34,308 nt of DNA. It comes from Neelides folsomi. Its lineage: Eukaryota; Arthropoda; Collembola; Neelipleona; Neelidae. Numbering within the stretch: position 1 is the stretch's first letter; the number at the start of each line of letters is the position of its first letter. Location of the stretch: the NCBI GenBank assembly GCA_034687125.1, contig JAQGBZ010000539.1, positions 1-34,308 of the forward strand, read 5' to 3'. The notes below the pieces were generated by a model that did not search any database, had not been told where the DNA came from, and saw only the letters and a program-made list of their open reading frames with translations. Shown here one piece after another: positions 13,001-24,371 of the stretch. The translations under genes and the position numbers were made by a program.

Positions 13001-13750
13001 ACTACGAGTGCTTTAGCTAATAAAATTTTTTTTACATAAACAGTTAATGGTAGTAAAGTATTTTATTATATGATTAAATTAATCTTACAAGGTAAACCGT
13101 AATAGCCAAAATCTTGAGATTCAAAAAAAGATATAGGAAGTTCTATATAATTTCCAGACGAGACGCATGAATTTGGATTATCAACCCTTGGAAATTTAAA
13201 TTCGGGTGAAATTCGGATGTCTGCCAATGTGTAGGATTCGCTAATAAAATATTATTTTAAAGTTATACTATACTAAATAATGATTAGAAATTGAAAATTT
13301 TTAAATAATTACCTTGTTGAAAGCTGTGCTTTATTATAAGCCCAATGAGAAGGAACAAGGATGCTGAGAGATTCAATATAAAACTTTTTCTTTGTCGCAA
13401 GAAAAAACTTGTTAGAAAAATCGGCTATGATATTCTGCAATAAATTTGTTCCTGATTAATTAAATATTCAACAAAGTTTAAAAAAATGGTTGAGCATTTT
13501 TGACTCTTGGGTAAATAATATTTTTGTTACAATTTTTGTATTTTTATAAACATAAACCCATTTGGGTATAAGAAGCCCCTACCTGAATATTATTCAAATA
13601 ACTTTCAATATTTGTTGGCTCAGGGGTCGACTCTTCAATCGCAATTGAAATTTTATATCCTCCATCATTCAGTAACTCAACAGCAGAACCGTAATTTGAG
13701 AAATTAATAAGAATTATAATGAACACGTTGAAAATTGAAACAGATTTCAT
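10100..13750 (-). CDS. CLCA-like (calcium-activated chloride channel regulator family) protein, degenerate metal sites
   Basis: Eleven exons are inferred: 13583-13750, 13313-13434, 13089-13240, 12961-13016, 12778-12893, 12343-12682, 12073-12242, 11600-11996, 10636-11499, 10405-10507 and 10100-10302. They total 2,691 nt, or 896 residues, which is normal family length. The order is a signal peptide (about 1-23), a CLCA N-terminal domain with GGYKISIAIEES and ATKKKFYIESLSILVP, a VWA-like region from about residue 305, a beta-rich module near 655-730 (FAIYARVELNGRSLYG, VELKDDGIG, FDGLYSAHF) and a fibronectin-like end (PERILDLTI...FFNFTAPG). Family members are secreted or membrane-tethered, self-cleaving zinc proteases that modulate chloride conductance. 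Here the HEWAH position reads VQWAR (153-157) and the VWA MIDAS reads DSGYA (313-317), so protease and classic metal binding are probably lost. No C-terminal membrane anchor is seen. An extra 3' exon is possible. Confidence 0.85.
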
Positions 13751-15640
13751 GTTTAATATTTAATAGCCTAAACTATTTTTCGACATGTTATAATAAATTC
13801 TTCAAACTTCCAAAAAATGTTTTTAGATCTATGAATTAACTGAATTAAAAATCAAAGATTAACTTATTAAAATTCGTTTATTAACAATGTTTAAGATAAA
13901 TTACATATATTGGCAAAATGCCTTAAGTTGATTCCATTTATAAAGGTAAGTAGGTATTTATTTGTGTTTATTTTGAGATATCAATTTATTGTAGATTGGT
14001 TTATCTTTTATTGGGTGAAGTTCAATTGATAAGAGTATAGACAAACAACAGTACCAGAAATGCATGTTTTTATTTACAAAATCAATAAAATCAGACAAAA
14101 ACATTAGTATAGTGATGCATAAATGTAAAGGTAAGTAATTATATAAGTCTACAATTATTGTAATAACATAATATTAATATGATGCCAATAGGTATTTTAG
14201 TGAATAAACAAAAAATATTCCGTAGTTGGTCTATTTGAATTTGCATTAGGTTTGTCTATTTCGTCAATTCCGAATTAATGAGATAACACCGGAAATTCAA
14301 GTTTAATAAACTTTCTCTTCCGTTATTTACAATAAGAATAATAACAAATATGTAAATATTTGAATTTACTATAATAATATGTACCATATACTATCTGTAT
14401 AATACTTAATTAATAATCATAAAAAATGACAATTATTGGATTGCAAAAGCATTTGTAAATTAATCAAAGCATCACATTGAATTGGCTAAATACCTTAGGG
14501 TGCTATTTAAATATTTTAGTTTAAATTCATCTTAACTTAAAGATATCATCATAATCATCTTTACATAATACTTGAAAGATTAACCATCAATAAAATGGAT
14601 TCGTAACACAACGCATTTTACCAATATCCATGGTTTGAAAACTATGAATATTTATGCCTCATAAAACAAGATTGATTGAATAGATTTTTGAATTATAATT
14701 TTAAATGGGAATACTTACCAATACTGTTATACATACACATAATGGAAATGATGAATCATGAGTAATGCTTTTATTGAAATGCTTGTCATTTAAAAATGCA
14801 TAACTGCTAAACCTTGTAATTTACTCAAGTGTGGTTTCCCCCTATGACTTACTTAAAATTAACAGGTGTTTAGCTAACATTTTTTAATTACTTAATTTGT
14901 ATTGAATTGATTGATCGAGAAAGTTACATGTGCTCAATATTTGTTCTATGTATGTACTCTTAATAACATCCGCAAAAATGTTCAAATGTACCTAGCTAAT
15001 TTAAATGAAAATTTTCTGATGATTGGAATGCTAATTTGTGTTTTTCCAATATTATTACTTGTTATCCTTCAAACTCCCATAATGTTTAAGTTGGCAGAAC
15101 AAATTTCAAAATGTTAAAGCTTTAACCTTTAATTATTATTTGTGCATATTTGGTTTATGACTATTATTTACTATAAGAGGTAATAAATTGACGTATGCTG
15201 TACAATATTACATCTGTATATAATTGATGATATACCAATTTTTATTACAAAATTTACCATACTACAAATATAATACACATCTTGTACACCGGGAATTTTA
15301 TTATTAATATATTTTAAAAAAATGAACAATAATATTGCATCATTGAACCGACAGTTGAACGCATATTATTAAACCATATGCTAATTTTATAATGCCACTT
15401 ACTCTCAAACAAAAGCCGAGGTTGAAACTTAAAATTGCTTTATTATTATTGTAATACAGAAGAAACTCTGCGTCATTTTAAGCTAACCAATATCATTATT
15501 ATGATTAACATCCAATAATGTATTCCAACCACAATTCAGATTGTAGTATATACTCACTCTAATGGTCTTCTATTCTTGTAGAGATATAGGTATTATTAGT
15601 TAGGTAGTTATTGTGCTGAAGAGCGAGCCATCCTGAGAAT
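13751..15640. other. AT-rich intergenic region between CLCA-like and cystatin genes
   Basis: This divergent interval should carry the promoters of the minus-strand CLCA-like gene (start codon 13748-13750) and the plus-strand cystatin gene. A 68-codon plus-strand frame at 14911-15117 contains one strong hydrophobic segment, but it begins at TTG, is unlinked to other exons and is not called as a gene. Nothing else stands out. Confidence 0.5.
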
Positions 15641-15646
15641 ATTAAA

Positions 15647-15654
15647 TATAAATA
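15647..15654 (+). promoter_or_regulatory. TATA box of the cystatin gene
   Basis: TATAAATA lies 102 bases before the cystatin start codon. Transcription would start near 15675-15685, giving a 5' UTR of about 75 nt. The placement fits a compact, strongly expressed gene. Confidence 0.5.
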
Positions 15655-15755
15655 CAAGTGTTCGTGGGAACTTGAATCATTCCATACCCATAACTCAGAG
15701 CCCAAACATATTTAAAAGGTTTAATCCATTTGCCACTTTTTATCAAATTGTGACA

Positions 15756-16323
15756 ATGAATTGTTTTTTGAGAATTCTATCACTAGCTGTTGTGATCATC
15801 GCAGTCCAAGTCACGGTCATGGTATACTTATTTATTATTCTATTGAATTTATTAATTTACTTAAAAGTCTAAAATAGTTAAAGTTGAAGATTTTAACTTA
15901 CTTCAAATTAATCTACAATCTAATCAATAATTGCATACATACATGTTAAATATAATATGATTATTTAAAATATAGGAATAGTTAATTTTCAGAATATTTA
16001 AAATTTTTAAGGAAGGGGCACGGCCTGGTGGGATTAGTTCTCAAGATCAGCCTATCACCAAAGAAGTAATGAAAGTTGTTGATTCGGCCCAATCGCAAAT
16101 TTTGAGAAAAGTAAGCGAAAAGACGGGAGCTAATGCTTCGTCATTAAAGGCCCTTTCGTATCGAAGCCAAGTGGTTGCTGGAACTAACTATTTTGTCAAG
16201 TTTGAATCTGGTGGCAGATATTTTATTGCCAAAATTTACCAGCCTTTGCCTCATACAAACCAACCTGCTAGTCTTCAGTCTATTGAAGAAACTACACAAG
16301 AAAGCTCAATTAAATATTTTTAA
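15756..16323 (+). CDS. Secreted single-domain cystatin (cysteine protease inhibitor)
   Basis: Two exons, 15756-15821 and 16012-16323, are joined in phase 0 (donor ATG|GTATAC, acceptor TTTTTAAG|GAA) to give 125 residues. Residues 1-22 form a hydrophobic signal peptide and occupy exon 1 almost exactly. The rest is a cystatin fold showing the three inhibitory elements: PGGIS near the mature N-terminus (27-31), the first hairpin QVVAG (75-79), and a second hairpin QPLP. Such proteins block papain-like cathepsins by wedging these loops into the active site. The mature part has no cysteine, so it lacks the disulfides of classical type 2 cystatins and looks like a stefin body given a secretion signal. 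The tail after the second hairpin (rich in Q, E, S, T) is longer than in stefins. Confidence 0.88.
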
Positions 16324-16371
16324 ACGATAAATTAATATCCCTAAATTACGATTGTTTTTGTGGATCTATAA

Positions 16372-16377
16372 AATAAA
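16372..16377 (+). terminator. Poly(A) signal of the cystatin gene
   Basis: AATAAA lies 49 bases downstream of the cystatin stop codon, a typical spacing for a short 3' UTR. Confidence 0.6.
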
Positions 16378-17018
16378 TCACACTTTCAATATCAAGCAAT
16401 TCATTGATTTTTATTACATTTTATTGAAATTTCCATTGTAAATATTGGGATATGTCATGTCATACATTCATAACCTCATGTCGTAACTCGTATCATACTA
16501 CATACAATATGCCTATAATATAAACACTTGAAATATGAATTATGCCCTCAAACGAAATATGACAATGAAATTTTAATAAATATTTATATATATACCAATG
16601 CAGATAAATTCATAATAAATATACTTAACAGTATGTGTAGTGAAATGCGATATGACGTAATGGTTCAAAGGAATTTTTTTTAAACTTTTGGCAATTTATT
16701 CTTTTTATATCAAAAATATACAAAACAATTAAAGTCACTGGCATTCATTTCATGGTATGTACATAATACATATTATGTATGTACTAGGTAGTAGTTTATA
16801 ATAAAATTAGTAACTTCTATAATTTGTAAAGCAGACTTCAAAAAGGCACCTTTATTATTTAGGAAGATGTCAACAAGGAGCGTTTAAGAAAACTTACGTT
16901 GTGATCCTTGAATCCTTTCCTTTGTAATTTATTTAAAAAATTAAAGAGTTGTTATTAAATATAATTAAAATAAATAAATATTTACTTAAAACATGCGCAT
17001 CAAACAGCCGTTGAATTA
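16378..17018. other. Convergent intergenic region
   Basis: AT-rich DNA between the 3' ends of the cystatin (+) and lipase 1 (-) genes. A minus-strand AATAAA near 16851-16856 could serve lipase 1. No other feature is seen. Confidence 0.4.
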
Positions 17019-20000
17019 TTAGTATGTGACAATAGGAATGACGTGAGGATCCCCAGGGTTAGGATAGCCAAGATGATGTTCTCCATATCCATTAGTTTTA
17101 ATTGGCAAATCTAAGAAGTATTGACCCCATTTGGCACTAAAATCATTAAATTATCTCAACCTCATTGCTCTCATTGTTGACACAATTAATGAATAAAAAA
17201 AGCAAAAGTGTAACATTAACTTCCTATTACACCAAATGCATAACTTGAACTTGTAACTTCATTAAAGATCAAAATTGTCATTTATTCTTACGTTGTGAAT
17301 TCTCCAAACACATCTGGTTCGACGCAGATCCCATCCTTAAAATCTAAGTAAGAACTTGCTCTGCAAGCCTTTAGTTCAGTATTATATACAGATTGTATAT
17401 AAAAATCCCAAGCTCTGTCATGAGCACATGATCCTATATAGACAATAAAACGAGTCATTATAAATCATTAACTGAATCATTATTGTAAACAACTCTGTAA
17501 GTACATTAATTAGCGTGATATGTGCGTGCAAATGCATAAAAATGTGGGTTGGGGTTCAACGTAATTTGAAAGGTGTTAATTTGTGATAAATACCTGGCAA
17601 TCCTGGGATATCTTTTTGTGTATCGTATGGTAAACTGCAACCAGGCTGAATTGGCCCACCTTTAAGACAAGTTTTTTAAAGATAATATTTAAGTATATTA
17701 AATAATTATATAAAATTGGCAAAATTATTGTTGATTAAATTAAAATTGTTATTAAAATAAGATTTTTCAAACCTCCGTTAACATAAAAATCGACATTGCC
17801 AATTTGCCCTAAAATTCCATAAACTCCTTGGTTAGAATGAACAACGTCAACAAAATGTGCATCTGCTTTGTCGAGTTTTTTGAAAGTCTTAAGAGGAAGA
17901 TTATATTGGATTCCTGCAGGATCCAATCCAGTGATTCTCCCCAGGGTTAAATGGGTCTTTAGCTTGTAAGAATGTCCGGTGATTCCGGCTATGTGAGCCC
18001 CCATGCTGAATCCAATAATGTGAACTGACGAAGGATCAAACAAAGCTCTGTGCTTTGTGAGAAAAATTATTAACTCTTTTGTTTTTTCTCCAACTGTATC
18101 CAAATATTGAGCAGCTACAGAAAAAATCAATGTTTAATATAAAATATATTAGAAAAAATTAAGCCATAAATAGAACATTTGGTAGTGGGGTTTTTTAGTT
18201 AATTTTTGGTTTATTATTTTTAAATAATTTTTACCTAATGGATAGCCCAAAATTAAATTTCCAATAAATCCAAGTCTTGGTTTTGCCTTAAGGTTCCAAT
18301 CCACCATTATAACGTTAACAGGATATCCCTGTTTCAAATATGCTGAAAATGATATTTAATTCAACATTAATTCAACTAGAATTTAAAACTTGACAGAATC
18401 ATTAATCAATAGAGACCGGATATTTATATTTTGATATTCTTTATCTTTGAGGAATATCGTCTGAAACTTTGGAAGCATCCCAATTGGCCAAAATAAGGAA
18501 TCTTCAGCCTATGTTGTTACGACATATTTTGCATTTTTGGACATGTTACGACATATTGCGGCATATTAGGGAATATGAGGAATATTTTATGTCAAAAAAC
18601 AAAACATATTTGGGCATTTTCATATAACACAGATCGATAAAAGTGATTTTAAAGTTAAAATTAAAACATTTTTATTATTTAGAAATAATATATAAAATAA
18701 GCTAAACATAATATAAGAAAAATGGTAATTATATTATGAGAATACGAATTAGTACTAAATGATTATATTAAACTTAATATAAACTAAAATTTGCGAATAA
18801 ATGCGGCTTTACTACAAAAAACGAATGATAAACGCAATAGCAGAATTTCATTTGTTAAATTCTTTTAAATCTTCCAAAAATCAAAATATTGAGCATTTCA
18901 TCGTTTTAAATTAATATTTCATTGTGCCTAAAGAGCTTTTAGTAATTCAGCTAAATATAATAAGTAGATCCAAGCCACAGAAGCTTCTCTTTATACTACT
19001 GATGGTTCAATTATTTTTTTGCCAGGTTCCATAATTTAAACCCTGAAATTATAAAATGTTTTAATCTTAAATTTAAATCTTAAATTGAAGTAAATTAAAT
19101 TATACAGCCATGCAAAAAAGAAGTTCCATGCTCAAAAGCTTCACAATTGAAACAGAATAATGAAACCGCTTTACACAAAAAATGCGTACAGATTTGAAAA
19201 CAGACTGGAAAGTCGGTTCAGACGCTGTTGACAATTCCACCAAAGAATGAAAACTTCAGTTCACAACTTGCTTCAACATTGATTGCAGCTGATATTCCGT
19301 TTCATAAATTAAATAAAGTTTTTCAAAAGTTTTTGAAAACTAACTGTGGAACATGCGAAGGATTTATTTTCTAATAATCAAATATTTAATAATATTTGTT
19401 TTATTAACGCTTACTTTTCATTTCTTCCTTAGCTGATTGAAAAATTAGAATCAGATGTTTTGTCATTAAATGAATCAATGTCCATTGTTTCAACAACATT
19501 TGACAATATATGTAATATTAAGGAAACTTGCGCTGAAAAGGTTGGCACAAAAATGTTTTATTTAATCACCAAGAACAGTGATTATTTGACTCTTGAGAAA
19601 TTAGAAATGTTCTCAATGGAAAGGAGGATGCTTCAAACACAATGTCAATTCCAACCCACTCTCCAGATCAACTTTCAAGTTTTAAATATTGCCCAATTAT
19701 GCAAGTTGTGGTGGAACGATCATTTAGTCGGTATAAACCATTCTTGTCTGACAAGCGCGAAAACCTAACCATTGAACATATTAATATGTATTTAGTTTCC
19801 AATTGCTATTTGAATAGACACGAGGAAGAGGATATTAATTATTAGTTATAGAAAATACTGTGTTAAAAGTATATTGCGATACATACGAAATTGACCAATA
19901 AAATCAATTTTTCTTCATTTGTATATAGCCGAATATACCTATTAACATATTTCAGCATATTTGACATATATGGCATATTTGGCCGCTTTTTAACGACATA

Positions 20001-20655
20001 TTACATACATATATTCGAGTTTGATACGACATAAAAGTCCGGTCTCTATTAATCAAGTAATATAAGAATATTAATAAAAGTGTGGAAGAGAAAAATGTTA
20101 AATTGAACTGCGTAAAACGTAATTAGTATAAGCTTGCGCTTGTTGAAAGGGAAAAAAGTTAACCGTTTTTGAGCTCTTGAGGATGATAGTCAGTGTAATC
20201 TCCCATAAACCCATGAATTATAATTTTTAAGAATAGGTTTGGATTGTAATTTGAAACTTTTAAAGATTTTTCGTCCCACGGGTTCAATTCTTCTTTATAG
20301 TGCAAATTTCTAAAATATGATGACGAGAATTTATTTAAGTCACAAAATGCATTCCAGATTTTTTATTATAAATTGAAACAATTGAATTGCATTTAAGCAC
20401 AATTGTTTTATATTATTATTTAATTAAAAAAATCTATTGTTATACAAAGTTATTTCATGGGAAATTCTGTATATGTTCTTACATTGGATCTGGATAGAGG
20501 AAGAACCGAACATTGTTGTCGATAATTAGAGGCTTGTGAACGTGGAAAGAAGGTGATTGCAATGTATCGAGATTATTGTTATTCAAAACTTCACTGTAGG
20601 AATGAATTAAATTGAGGCTAAATAGGAAGAGAAAATGTGAGAGATCGCGGAACAT
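17019..20655 (-). CDS. Secreted neutral lipase, pancreatic lipase family (lipase 1)
   Basis: Seven exons: 20483-20655, 20164-20309, 18235-18342, 17773-18114, 17594-17659, 17292-17433 and 17019-17136, in consistent phases (364 residues). A signal peptide (MFRDLSHFLFLFSL...) precedes the VRFFLYP strand. The oxyanion segment IIIHGF is followed by the nucleophile elbow GFSMGAH (Ser about 179), the acid GLDPAG (Asp about 207) and HDRAW (His about 283), so the Ser-Asp-His triad is intact. NGG..QPGC and other cysteines typical of the family are present. The protein ends after the alpha/beta-hydrolase domain with no PLAT domain, as in insect-type neutral lipases and phospholipases A1. Substrate (triglyceride or phospholipid) cannot be told. 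The ATG at 20653-20655 is the first in frame before the signal peptide. The intron between exons 2 and 3 is enlarged to 1.8 kb by a hAT transposon. A paralogue follows at 24372-26240. Confidence 0.87.
18402..18409. repeat. Left 8-bp target site duplication of hAT element
   Basis: TTAATCAA immediately precedes the left inverted repeat and is repeated exactly at 20049-20056 after the right one. Confidence 0.9.
18410..20048. mobile_element. Non-autonomous hAT-family DNA transposon (1,639 bp)
   Basis: The ends are terminal inverted repeats. TAGAGACCGGA at 18410-18420 matches the reverse complement of TCCGGTCTCTA at 20038-20048, and similarity continues for about ten more bases with mismatches. 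Perfect 8-bp duplications (TTAATCAA) flank the element, the hallmark of hAT insertion. The inside holds the remains of a transposase including the C-terminal dimerisation region. Subterminal copies of TACGACATATT-like sequence lie at both ends and probably were transposase-binding sites. It sits inside an intron of lipase 1. Removing the element and one duplication leaves 174 bp, close to the 145-bp intron at the same place in lipase 2. The perfect duplication argues for fairly recent insertion; the broken transposase implies mobilisation by another copy. Confidence 0.9.
19252..19845 (+). pseudogene. Degenerate hAT transposase
   Basis: Three conserved pieces lie in different frames. From 19252 the frame reads LIAADIPFHKLN...FQKFL, like the region after the zinc finger in hAT or CGBP1-like proteins. 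From about 19434 it continues LIEKLESDVLSLNESMSIV. After a one-base frame slip near 19620 it reads SSFKYCPIMQ, then VVERSFSRYKPFLSDKR and NLTIEHINMYLV, the hAT C-terminal dimerisation motif, to a stop at 19843-19845. The total is far below the roughly 500-600 residues of a working hAT transposase, and the catalytic core cannot be found. An intron rather than a deletion between the first two pieces is possible. Confidence 0.75.
20049..20056. repeat. Right 8-bp target site duplication of hAT element
   Basis: TTAATCAA directly follows the right inverted repeat and is identical to 18402-18409. Confidence 0.9.
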
Positions 20656-20680
20656 TTTCACTTTTCACGTTCAATTTTAA

Positions 20681-21038
20681 ATGAGAGTTATTTGGCTAGC
20701 TAATTTGGTTCAAAGTTTTCAACTCCTATATTCAGTTATGTATTCTCTCCAACACTGCAGATACTGTTGGAACGAGCTGTCGATTAATCTCTGCAGAGGA
20801 ACAGAGTGTAACGAAGAATGGGTGAAATTCTTCACTGCTCAGGTAAATTGAATAAGAGGGCTAACCTTGGTTCTAAACCTTATAATTGAGAGAATTATTA
20901 TGAAGAATGGAAGTAGGACAGGTCGAGCATTGGGCTACCGTTTTTAACGTTATCCTTAGCAGAGTTCAAGATCTAAGCGGGCCGTTGAAGCACGTCGGAA
21001 AGAAGAAGTTTTTTATATGGCTTATAATTAAAATGTAA
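20681..21038 (+). CDS. Possible small two-exon gene, unknown product
   Basis: I do not recognise this product. An ATG directly preceded by an in-frame TAA opens 54 codons (20681-20842) that end at a clean CAG|GTAAAT donor. A 79-bp intron with a purine-rich acceptor (GGACAG) leads in phase 0 to 20922-21038 and a TAA, giving 92 residues. The first part is hydrophobic then cysteine- and tryptophan-bearing (HCRYCWNEL, then CRGTECNEEWVKFF). The second reads HWATVFNVILSRVQDL with a KKKFF basic end. The start lies only 25 bp from the divergent lipase 1 start, leaving no room for separate promoters or 5' UTRs, so this may be a chance frame or an antisense or alternative lipase 5' region. Confidence 0.25.
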
Positions 21039-24000
21039 CCCTTAGGTCTCTGTTTATGAACAAACAATAGTTTAGTCACACAATCGTGAACGAACTGAGC
21101 GTGTCAGTGAAATTGCTTAACTAAATGCTTGGAAATTAATCTATTATTTTAATGTCTTCAATACAAATGTGACATTTCACTCAATATCTCCCATATACTG
21201 GGATATATAAAAGAAGGAATGATGAGTATGGAAGGTCAGAACAAATATAGTGCAAACTAACCTGTTTGTGCCTTTTCACTTTTCACGCAAAGTGCCACTG
21301 ATTAGAAAAATCAACAGAGAAAATGATGTCTTTGTATTCTGTATGTAAAGTTTGTTCAAGATGAAGAACAAGAACTAAACTTTCAAATTGTATGAAGCCC
21401 ATTATATAAGCACAGATTGTATCATACATTACAAATATTACGGTGACCGATTGCTCATATTCAATTGATTATTGCAAAAATTGCAAGTGTTTATTCATGC
21501 ATATTAATTTATTAAATCATAGGATGAATATACAATATACACAACATAATACATACAGGATGTAAAGATGTAACGTATGAAAGATGTCCATCATGATCAA
21601 ACCACTTCATTTGTTTATTATGATGTTTTTAAGAGTAATTGGACGATGGGTTGATTTTTTAATATTTAGAGAAATTCTGGTGATGCAACAGCGGATATTC
21701 GGACGAATAACAACAATATAGATTTGATAGAGATAATTAATGTAAACATGTTGATGAGTTCAAGAAAAAATAATTATGTTTAATAATGTTTAATAGAATT
21801 AAAGTTTCGAATTTTTATTTTTTGTTAATTCGGAAAAATTAAAATGATCCTATGTATGGTATGTTATATTGATGAGATAAATATGTAAATTACCTCTTGG
21901 TTTTATTATTCCCTATTGCTCATTATCATTTTACTTCAACTTAAAAATTACAAGCTTATTTGTCATCTAACGTTGACTGAAATCGTCTGGTATGGCTTGA
22001 CGTCTAAGGATTAATGTAATTGATAATATTCAATTTTATCTGTCTGTGTGTAATAAAAAGATGAACATTAAAAATAAAGAATGTTTTGAATGAGAAAAGG
22101 GTCGATCGCCTCAGAACGAGTGCTGAACATGTTTCGAATATCTTGCCTTGTTGAAAGTGAAACTTGTAAGTATAGGATAATGAAAATCTAATCGCTCTGC
22201 CAATTTCAACTTCTTGATTAACATTCAATCAAACTCACTTCACGCCTCCCTGTTATAATTTACAATACTTAATGTTAGATTGTGTAGTTATAAATATTTG
22301 AATGAATTAGCCTCAAGTGCTACATTCTTATAAATCGCCAATCATCACACTTTTGGCACCTTGTTAATAAAATAAATGTTGCTTTTACTAAATGATTCGA
22401 TAAATGGTTATATGCACTTTAATTCTCTTTATACAAACTTTTAAACCAATCTTATATAGGTACCTAGTATTTTTCAGATTTTCATATTTGAATTTGGAAA
22501 ATCAAGAAGAACTTGATCTGTGCAATCTTTCTAATTTTTTTATTAATAGCTTAAAATATATTAGAATGGATTTAAAAAAAGCTTCGAATAACGAATAAAA
22601 AATGTATACATAATACCTCTATTATTATTATCTCAATTTAGAATAAAATTTCTCAAATTCATTTACGGCGACAAATATGTACACAAATATTTACACTTGA
22701 ATACATTTATTTGGGAAATATAATTGCAATATAAATATATATGGACAACGTACTAGGTATAAATACTATATTTATGCAACGAGTAAAAAATAGGTGAATG
22801 ATAATGGCATTTGTTTTACATATTAACAATGATAAACGAAGAAATAAACCTAAAATTACAAGAAGTAATGATGCTAGCGAAAAGCAAAAAAATAATCATT
22901 CATGTATCATGTTCCTATGAAATGTATGCAAAACACAGTGATCGCAATGCTTATTAAGCTAAATTTTATCACTGTCGGAAAAGGTAAGGTAAACATGAAT
23001 TAAGTGTTAAATAATAAAAATTTAACATATAATTTCCCAGAGATTACTTTTATATCAAAGAGAATTGCGGAACGAAAATAGTAGTGAAGCTGATAATTTA
23101 AGACTGTAGAAAAAACTAATTTACTTTCATTTTCTTCCAAGAGTTAAATGTACAAAAGAGAAAATCTCCCATCAAGTATTATACAAGAGAACGTGCAAAT
23201 GTGTAGTTACATATGTAGTCAGTCCCACTGTTATTGCTATTAGCTAACGTCATGTCATGTAAGAATTTATTAATTCTAGATGGACTACGTCTTCAGCACA
23301 CAATGATTTTTTTGTTTCAGGGAGGTTTGAGACAAAGGGCTTAACATTAACAAGTAAGTATGTGATGTGAGCGTCATAATAAAGAAGTTTTTATTTTATA
23401 AAAGAATGTAATTGTTGTCAATTGTGTGGAGCGGTTTTTTCACTCGAGTGACTTCGTGAACGAGTGATGTGAATGTGATAAAAGAATTGGTCTTGTACAG
23501 GAAAGGTATTTGAATGAATAAGACCGGACCTTGCCATGTTTTTACTTTTTAAACTTAAAAAACGCCCTACATTTAATATACTAACATATAAAGTTAAATG
23601 TATTTAACCACCTCCATTCAATATGCACTTTGTCTGAGAAAATGGAAAATATTTACACATGGGTGAAGAAGTAAACGAATCAAAGAATTGAAACAAAAGA
23701 GTCATTTATTATGATATTATGAATGAAGAATGGATAAATGGTAATGAACTGACGCTTTTAACTTTCTTCGAAGACAGCCACTACTATTTAATAATATTAT
23801 TATCTTCAATTACTTTAATCCTATACACTTCTCAGAGTTGGTGAGTTCTCTGCTCATTTATTTTTAAAGCTCAAACGCATTGTGTAATTGTAAATATAAA
23901 TATAATTCACTAGATGATACGAACTTTCATCTGTGAAGTAATAAGGATGATTAAGACTGACATTTCCATCATAAAATAATGAGGCATGGAGGGTAAATTA

Positions 24001-24371
24001 GCTTGAAGAATTAAAACAATGTCTCGATTTAGACTTGAGAAAGAAAGTAAAAAATCTTGAAATAAGTGGTCAAAAATTATTGTAAAATTTTATTGTCTTT
24101 GATAACAAACTCCTTTTATATATAAAAAATACGTATACTATAATAATACTTTTTATCAAGAAATATTACAAACACAATGTTACTAATTAGCTAATTATAA
24201 AGGTCATTCTGATATTAAGTTAAACAATCATATCAATCATTACCTGAAATTGGAGAGATGAGAATGCAATGTACGAAATTAATTTGTTGGAATTAACAAA
24301 CTTATCACACACAAGTACCCAGAGCGTGGTAAAAAATATTTAAATGAGGATTTAAATATTTTAAAGTGAAT
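21039..24371. other. Gene-poor region between the two lipase genes
   Basis: No gene is supported across 3.3 kb. A 15-mer found at the lipase 1 start (20655-20669) recurs exactly at 21273-21287; on the minus strand it is followed by an AACAG|GTTAGT donor-like site. Frames at 22004-22228 (-) and 22404-22598 (+) have no recognisable features. The sequence is AT-rich and partly low complexity. Confidence 0.5.

Noticed and set aside
14911..15117. 68-codon plus-strand frame with a strong hydrophobic segment, faintly like a tetraspanin last helix
   Set aside because: It starts at TTG, has no neighbouring exons for the rest of a tetraspanin, and hydrophobic frames arise easily in T-rich DNA.
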